A stretch of DNA of 40,883 bases from a virus: positions 1 to 40,883 of the IMG/VR virus record IMGVR_UViG_3300025477_000008; one strand, given 5' to 3'. Shown piece after piece: positions 36,163-40,883 of this stretch. Under the pieces are notes generated by a model. It was not told the DNA's origin, did no database searches, and saw only the letters and a program-made list of their open reading frames with translations. Made by a program: the position numbers and the translations under genes. How positions within the stretch are numbered: the stretch's first letter is position 1; every line of letters starts with the position of its first letter.

Positions 36163-38178
36163 ATGCCAAGGGGAGAGCGATTCAGCAAGCGGGAGTCGGT
36201 GTTCGGGAAGGCGGTCGAGGGCATCATCGAGAGCGCCCCCAAGATCCTCAACGCCATAGACTTCATCGAGTCCCGGCAGGGGCTCAACGTCAAGCTCTTC
36301 CCCGTGCAGCGCCTCCTGACCAAGTGCGTCTTCGGCATCCCCATGGACTACAAGATGGGGATGGTGCCGTTCTACGACGTGTTCCGCGAGAAGCTCATCA
36401 GGACGGTCACGGAGGTCGAGGCCCTCCACATATTCTTCGAGGAGGGCCGCTGCAGCGTGGGCGACTGGAGGGACATCCCCGAGCGGGGGTACAACGAGGC
36501 GTGCATCATCGCCGGCCGGCGGGGAGGAAAATCTCAGTGGGTGTCGGCGACCGCGTCCTACAAGCTCTACTGCCTGCTCAACCACAAGAGCCCCCAGGAC
36601 TACTTCGGGCTGGTCCCCGGCTCCCCCATCGACTTCACCTTCCTGGCCCAGGACGACACGGGGGCGACAAGGCTGTACGACAAGCTGCGCGAGGACGTGA
36701 ACCGCACGCCGTTCTTCAGCCCCTACCTGAAGGCCAGCAGCGGGACCTGGCTGGGCTTCGTCACGGAGTCCGACAGGGGCAAGAGGGACGTGACCCCCAC
36801 GATCAACTGCGAGTCCCTGCCCTGCACCACCAACAGCGTCCGCAGCCCGTCGTCCGTCTTCCTGGCGCTCGACGAGTTCGCCCACTTCCGGTCGGAGAAG
36901 GGCTCGTCCTCGGACGAGGTGTACGCCGCCGCCACGCCCAGCACCCTGAACTTCCACCACGCCGAGCTGCCCAACGGCGAGTGGATAAGCGGCGACCAGA
37001 TGAGGGCGCTGCAGCCGGAGGAATACAGGGAATACCAGGACTCCATGGTCGTCTCCATCTCGACGCCCTGGACGAAGGTCGGCAAGATGTACGACCTCCA
37101 CAAGCTGGCCATGACCAAGGGGAACGCCAGCGGCATCTTCACCCTCAGGGTCAGCACGGCGGAGATGAACCCCTTCGTCCTCCCCAAGGTCCTGCACGGG
37201 GAGTACGAGAAGAACCCCATGACGTTCAAGGCGGAGTACGGGGGGCAGTTCCTCGACTCCTCCGAGAGCTACGTCACGGAGGCGCAGATACGGGCGTGCA
37301 CGGACGTGCAGTACACCGAGGGGGAGATGCCGGTGCCGAGGCCCGAGACCGCCAGGCTCAACCTGACGAGGTTCGTCCCGTCGTGCGTCGGGCGCAACTA
37401 CTTCTGGGGGGTCGACCTCGGCATGATGAAGAACGCCACGGGCGTCGCCATCGGGCACCTGGAGCACCGGGGCGGCAAGAACCCGATAGAGCTGGTCTAC
37501 GACTACATCGACCGCATGATGGTGGGGGAGAGGTTCGACGGGCCGGGCGTCGAGGAGATTCCGGGGGTCGTGAAGTACGTGGGGTACCGGGCGCTCCCCC
37601 TGGAGGACGTCGTGATGTGGCTGCGGGCGCTCAACAGGGTGATGCCGTGCTTCCGCGGGGCGACCGACCAGCACGGCGGCCAGGCGCTCGTCCAGCTCCT
37701 GGAGATCAACCAGATATACAACATCGAGCTGCTCAACCTCACCACCGTCATCAATTCCCAGATGGCGTTCGCCCTCAAGGGCTACATGGACAACCGGAGG
37801 TGCAGGTTCCCGTACGTCCCCAAGTTCATGGACGAGATCCGCCTTGTGGAGGCGGAGTTCGTCGGGAAGTACCAGATCAGGGTGCAGGCCCCGGCCGAGA
37901 AGGGGGCCACGGACGACATGACGGACGCCGTGCAGGAGGTGGCGTACGTCGCCCAGAAGTGGCTCGTGGAGGAGGGGGGGCTCGCCCAGGACCCCGCCGG
38001 GGCCAGCCTCGCCCTCCAGGAGCAGATGTCCAAGCCCGCCGCCCCCCTCCTCTCGCTCGACAGCCTCGCCATGACGGAGATCAAGACGCTGGAGAGGCTG
38101 CACAGGCTGCAGCGGGGGCTGATGATGACCCCCGGCACGGTGGTGGTGAGGGACCCGTTCCGCCGCCGCAGGCGGTGA
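36163..38178 (+). CDS. terL: Terminase large subunit
   Basis: 671 residues. The ATPase has Walker A AGRRGGKS (residues 117-124) and Walker B FLALDEFAHF (Asp237-Glu238); SISTPWTKVGKMY (~303-315) fits the coupling motif. The nuclease domain has WGVDLGMM (Asp418), Asp502 in ATDQHGG and the acidic pair TDDMTD (Asp584-588). It packages DNA through the portal and cuts concatemers. No small terminase is recognised next to it. ATG 36163 follows TCAGGAGAACC. The C-terminus ends in a basic run RRRRR. Long frames on the opposite strand and in frame 3 are shadows. Confidence 0.93.
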   Translation: MPRGERFSKRESVFGKAVEGIIESAPKILNAIDFIESRQGLNVKLFPVQRLLTKCVFGIPMDYKMGMVPFYDVFREKLIRTVTEVEALHIFFEEGRCSVGDWRDIPERGYNEACIIAGRRGGKSQWVSATASYKLYCLLNHKSPQDYFGLVPGSPIDFTFLAQDDTGATRLYDKLREDVNRTPFFSPYLKASSGTWLGFVTESDRGKRDVTPTINCESLPCTTNSVRSPSSVFLALDEFAHFRSEKGSSSDEVYAAATPSTLNFHHAELPNGEWISGDQMRALQPEEYREYQDSMVVSISTPWTKVGKMYDLHKLAMTKGNASGIFTLRVSTAEMNPFVLPKVLHGEYEKNPMTFKAEYGGQFLDSSESYVTEAQIRACTDVQYTEGEMPVPRPETARLNLTRFVPSCVGRNYFWGVDLGMMKNATGVAIGHLEHRGGKNPIELVYDYIDRMMVGERFDGPGVEEIPGVVKYVGYRALPLEDVVMWLRALNRVMPCFRGATDQHGGQALVQLLEINQIYNIELLNLTTVINSQMAFALKGYMDNRRCRFPYVPKFMDEIRLVEAEFVGKYQIRVQAPAEKGATDDMTDAVQEVAYVAQKWLVEEGGLAQDPAGASLALQEQMSKPAAPLLSLDSLAMTEIKTLERLHRLQRGLMMTPGTVVVRDPFRRRRR

Positions 38179-38238
38179 GGGGCAATTTCAGGCTATGAGT
38201 TCCATATATGAGTGCAACTTTCCTTGGAAGGATTGAAC

Positions 38239-38727
38239 ATGATGCTGCCCCTTGCGTTCGCGGACATGCCGGGACCCTTCGAGTTCCTGCTAAAGTGGCT
38301 TCCTACCATAGGATGGCCAGCAGTCATCATAGTTGTCTGGTACCTCAGGGGATTCATCTCCAAGGCCGAGAAGCGGGCGACGGACGCCGAGGCCGCCGTC
38401 ATCCAGGCGGGCAAGGACTACGTTGCCATGGCACGGGCCATCCAGGATTTGTCGAAGAGTGCCAAGGAAGCTGCGGAGAAGGTGGAGTTGCTCAAGCAAA
38501 GCATCGAAAGGCACATCCAGGTGGGGCTCGACATTGCGGCGAATCAAGCGAAGATAGCGAGCCTCCTCAATCGTCTGGAAGAGGTGAGCACCACGCAGTT
38601 CAACATCCTGAAGGACATCGCCGAGAAGAGCGCCGTCGTCGCCACGCAGCAGAACCTCATCACGAACGGGTTTCAGCGAATGGTGGAGCGCCTGATAGAC
38701 ACCATAAAGGACGACGGGAAAGGGTAG
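38239..38727 (+). CDS. Membrane-anchored coiled-coil protein
   Basis: 162 residues. One membrane helix (WLPTIGWPAVIIVVWYL, ~20-36) preceded by a short N-terminal part (MMLPLAFADMPGPFEF), then a long coiled coil (ISKAEKRATDAEAAVIQAG ... LIDTIKDDGKG). ATG 38239 follows TTGGAAGGATTGAAC; the GTG at 38212 is only an upstream extension. Candidates include a holin-like or host-envelope protein, since it follows the terminase gene directly; a second such protein lies at 39481. No family recognised. Confidence 0.65.
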   Translation: MMLPLAFADMPGPFEFLLKWLPTIGWPAVIIVVWYLRGFISKAEKRATDAEAAVIQAGKDYVAMARAIQDLSKSAKEAAEKVELLKQSIERHIQVGLDIAANQAKIASLLNRLEEVSTTQFNILKDIAEKSAVVATQQNLITNGFQRMVERLIDTIKDDGKG

Positions 38728-38735
38728 GGCGAGAC

Positions 38736-38981
38736 GTGAAGGAAACGAGTTCGATGGTAGAAAATGATCCCGATGTAAAGGCATCGGCAAGCACAGACAA
38801 TGGGGCATGCATCGACAAGGCTTGTGACGAGGCCCTGGTGGTCCTGGAGGACTTGTGCTCCAAAGGTTCCCCCCAAGCTGCTCAAGAGCAAGGTGAAGAG
38901 GGGGATAGCAAAGGGCCTGACGAGCATGGTCGAATACTGGAAGGAACAGGGGATTCCATTGCTTTCCCCTCCATAGGATAG
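38736..38981 (+). CDS. Small acidic protein, possibly frameshifted
   Basis: From GTG 38736 (or ATG 38754): MVENDPDVKASASTDNGACI, DKACDEALVVLEDLCSKG, then a low-quality end to TAG 38981. At a run of six C (38869-38874) the frame one base further right reads KLLKSKVKRGIAKGLTSMVE, YWKEQGIPLLSPP and stops at 38974, which looks like a better protein end. Either a +1 slip at CCC-C, a sequencing indel or an overlapping gene is involved. Combined, the product would be about 79 residues: a short acidic helix then a basic helix. Function unknown. Confidence 0.5.
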   Translation: MKETSSMVENDPDVKASASTDNGACIDKACDEALVVLEDLCSKGSPQAAQEQGEEGDSKGPDEHGRILEGTGDSIAFPSIG

Positions 38982-38989
38982 AGGGCAAC

Positions 38990-39433
38990 ATGCAGACTTC
39001 AAACAACGTGATCTTCGACTCGAAGGCGGAATTCTCCGGGAAGTGGCGGGACATCAACAATTTCGCGGCATTGTCCGTCCACATCGTCGGGCTGGAGGCC
39101 GCCTCCGACACCTGGATCGAGGTCTCGAACAACCCCAACGTCCTGCTCAACCAGCCCAGCGACTACGTGTCGGGATACAGCACCCCCATCCTGGTCCCCA
39201 ACGCACCCTCGGGCATCTCGGGGGTGCCGATCACGGGAAACCTGGCCGTCCATGCAAGCTACTCCCCGCCGGTGTCGGGAGACGTCGAGGAAGAGGCGGA
39301 CGTGGCGTTCAGCGCCGATGGGACGCAGGCCGTGTGGAGCCCTTCCTGCCTCGTCTGGAACTACATACGGGTGGTCAAGACGGGAGGGGGGAGCACCGAG
39401 ACCGTTGCCTATTTGTTCGGACAGATTACTTAG
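38990..39433 (+). CDS. Small beta-structured protein, probably virion-exposed
   Basis: 147 residues starting MQTSNNVIFDSKAEFSGKWR, Ser/Val/Asn-rich, with LSVHIVGLEAASDTWIEVSN, a Pro-rich middle and an end LVWNYIRVVKTGGGSTETVA. The strand-turn pattern suggests a jelly-roll or Ig-like single domain, as in small fibre, cap or neck components. It sits between a small acidic gene and a membrane coiled-coil gene. ATG 38990 follows AGAGGGCAAC. Confidence 0.6.
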   Translation: MQTSNNVIFDSKAEFSGKWRDINNFAALSVHIVGLEAASDTWIEVSNNPNVLLNQPSDYVSGYSTPILVPNAPSGISGVPITGNLAVHASYSPPVSGDVEEEADVAFSADGTQAVWSPSCLVWNYIRVVKTGGGSTETVAYLFGQIT

Positions 39434-39480
39434 GCGGCGCAACGACCCGGTCAATCCCAAGTCGAAAGGCAAAAGAACCC

Positions 39481-39996
39481 ATGACCAACGGAAACAACGG
39501 AAGGACGCACGAGCCCGGCCTGCGGGAGGTCACGTCCCAGCTCGACGACCTCCAGGAGCTGATGATGGCGAAGATCGAGGCCGTCGAGAAGGAAATCACG
39601 GGCAACGACAGGCGCTACGAGGAAAGGTTCGAGGCGATGGACGCCAAGACGGGGCTCGCCCTGGCCTCGTCGAAGGATGCCGTCGTCAAGGCGGAGGTCG
39701 CCACGGAGAAGCGCTTCGACTCGGTGAACGAATTCAGGGAAACCCTCCGGGACCAAGCGACGACCCTCCTTCCCCGCGAGGAGGCCGCCGCCCGGTTCAA
39801 GTCGATGGAGGAGAAGGTGGACCAGATCAAGAAGGACGTCGAGGGCTTGCGGGAGTCCCGTTCCGCCGCCAGCGCCTCCGACCTCACCAAGGAGAAGGGG
39901 TCATCGACGAACCTGACGGTGCTGATGATGGTGATCGTAGGCCTTTTCGGCGTCGCCTCGCTGGTGGTAAGCATCATCGCGTTGTTCAGGCGTTGA
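39481..39996 (+). CDS. Coiled-coil protein with C-terminal membrane anchor
   Basis: 171 residues: MTNGNNGRTHEPGLREVTSQ, coiled coil QLDDLQELMMAKIEAVEKEI, a patterned RRYEERFEAMDAKTGLALAS, ATEKRFDSVNEFRETLRDQA, then a second short coil and a C-terminal helix TVLMMVIVGLFGVASLVVSI followed by IALFRR. The RFDSVNEFR/LRDQA pattern recurs in small phage and prophage proteins near fibre and lysis genes; some are called holins, without proof here. ATG 39481 has GAAAGGCAAAAG upstream. Confidence 0.65.
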   Translation: MTNGNNGRTHEPGLREVTSQLDDLQELMMAKIEAVEKEITGNDRRYEERFEAMDAKTGLALASSKDAVVKAEVATEKRFDSVNEFRETLRDQATTLLPREEAAARFKSMEEKVDQIKKDVEGLRESRSAASASDLTKEKGSSTNLTVLMMVIVGLFGVASLVVSIIALFRR

Positions 39997-40068
39997 GGGT
40001 AAGCGTCAAGGCGCATTTGTCTGGGTAAGTTGCCCGGAAAGACAACCCTCCCCGCAGCAAGGGGTAGA

Positions 40069-40883
40069 ATGGGAACCATCCGCATAATCGACCCCTCGTC
40101 CGGCTCCATCGTCACGCTCGACGGCATCGTCGTCACGTGGGTGAAGACGTACAATCCCACCGTCGCCTACAGCCTCGGCCATGCGGTGAGCTACGCCAAC
40201 GGCTCCTGGATTTCCCTGAAAAATGGTAACGTGGGGAATGTTCCCGCGTCCGGCTCGTCCTGGTGGGGACTAATCGCCGAGGGAGCCCAGGGCCCGACCG
40301 GGCCGACTGGCTACACAGGACCTACGGGTTACACCGGCTATACCGGCCCGACCGGTCCAACAGGATATACCGGCCCTACCGGCTATACCGGCCCCATCGG
40401 TCCCACGGGGCCGACGGGTTACACGGGATATACCGGCTATACTGGTCCTGATGGACTCCCAGGCTCCGCCGGACCCACCGGGCCCACAGGCTTCACTGGG
40501 CCAACGGGCTTCGTCGGGTCGCAGGGCGACAAGGGCGGGCTTCGCTACTACTTCGACGCAGGCACCGGCCCTGCGGGCCTGAACAATGCAGGGGAATTGC
40601 GCCTGAACAACTCCTCCCCGGCCTTCGCGACGCACCTCTACATGTACCAGTGGGACGTCGTCCCGAACGACCAGATTTTCTACCTGTTGCAGTGGAACAA
40701 CGGGTATGTGGAGATCGAAGAAAATTCGAACCTGGTCCCCGGCTTCCTGAACTTCCTGGCCACGGGCGTAGTCTACCTCGGGGCTGGCGTCATCGACATA
40801 TCCGTGTCCTACCTGTCGGGCACCCTGCCGTCCCAAAACGACCAGCTTGTCGTGAACTTCAGCCCCCTCGGGCCCGTCGGCCC
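40069..40883 (+). CDS. Collagen-like fibre protein (5' part; runs off the window)
   Basis: At least 271 codons; no stop before the window end. N-terminal ~75 residues form a beta head ([40 protein letters not shown]). About 80 residues of Gly-X-Y repeats follow: [19 protein letters not shown] and similar, dominated by GPTG and GYTG. Then a C-terminal domain starts [17 protein letters not shown]. Collagen-like triplets in phages form rigid trimers in tail fibres or side fibres, usually next to a host-binding head. The repetitive DNA may cause length variation. ATG 40069 has AAGGGGTAGA upstream; no other gene fits the frame. Confidence 0.8.
   Translation, partial: MGTIRIIDPSSGSIVTLDGIVVTWVKTYNPTVAYSLGHAVSYANGSWISLKNGNVGNVPASGSSWWGLIAEGAQGPTGPTGYTGPTGYTGYTGPTGPTGYTGPTGYTGPIGPTGPTGYTGYTGYTGPDGLPGSAGPTGPTGFTGPTGFVGSQGDKGGLRYYFDAGTGPAGLNNAGELRLNNSSPAFATHLYMYQWDVVPNDQIFYLLQWNNGYVEIEENSNLVPGFLNFLATGVVYLGAGVIDISVSYLSGTLPSQNDQLVVNFSPLGPVG

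Noticed and set aside
36048-38198. Long rightward and leftward frames overlapping the terminase gene
   Set aside because: Arg/Gly/Pro-rich shadow translations; the frame from 36163 contains all terminase motifs.
38802-38974. Separate small gene starting at the ATG near 38802 in the +1 frame
   Set aside because: Its first 20 residues are Arg/Trp-rich shadow and there is no ribosome site; a frameshift joining to the upstream frame explains the good C-terminus better.
1-40883. tRNA genes, CRISPR arrays, insertion sequences, integrase or attachment sites
   Set aside because: None seen. No cloverleaf-like segments, regularly spaced repeats or transposase motifs were found in gaps; short tRNAs could be missed without a dedicated scan.

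Overview
The window is a GC-rich segment of a tailed, contractile-tail (myovirus-type) bacteriophage genome. Anchors read directly from translations are the large terminase (36163-38178, Walker A, Walker B and nuclease acidic residues), a very large tail sheath protein (1859-5407), a tail-tube-like protein (7850-8542), a prohead-protease-like protein (12223-13125), a scaffold-like coiled-coil protein (13125-15308), a probable capsid decoration protein (15579-16136) and a probable HK97-fold major capsid protein (16196-17197). No portal, tape measure, baseplate, replication, integrase or tRNA gene was recognised; these may lie outside. The host cannot be read from the window. A secreted Gly/Tyr/Trp-rich protein with a PEGA-like domain (27457-28179) resembles proteins common in Acidobacteriota and related groups, which is only a weak hint.

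Layout. (1) 1-17256: tail and head morphogenesis genes, mostly rightward, interrupted by two leftward genes (298-1221 and 8636-9004) and closed by a strong terminator after the capsid gene. (2) 17257-26388: a leftward DNA methyltransferase, then rightward large modular proteins: an ADP-ribosyltransferase-like/SWIM zinc-finger protein, an Ig-domain fibre-like protein and two zinc-binding coiled-coil proteins. (3) 26389-27456: a leftward, lower-GC insert followed by a scrambled copy of the 3' end of the preceding gene. (4) 27457-28179: the secreted PEGA-type protein. (5) 28190-36082: about twenty small leftward accessory genes arranged as units, most headed by a copy of one repeated promoter; a 29-codon membrane peptide and a bidirectional hairpin lie on the right. 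(6) 36163-40883: terminase, two membrane-anchored coiled-coil proteins, small genes and a collagen-like fibre gene that runs off the end.

The most interesting features concern takeover of the host. A 1035-residue protein encoded among the head/tail genes carries a near-canonical RpoD-type sigma region 4 (residues about 299-373) with zinc fingers and a TPR-like stretch. A second large protein of the same cluster carries an ADP-ribosyltransferase-like fold and a SWIM finger. The leftward genes are driven by five copies of a promoter with a good -10 box, an exact 17-base spacer, a non-canonical upstream element CCCTAGAAA and a 10-bp-phased direct repeat whose two halves covary between copies. 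One hypothesis is that virion-carried proteins redirect host RNA polymerase to these promoters right after infection. Several large cluster proteins also have strong internal Shine-Dalgarno/ATG signals, so shorter C-terminal isoforms are likely.
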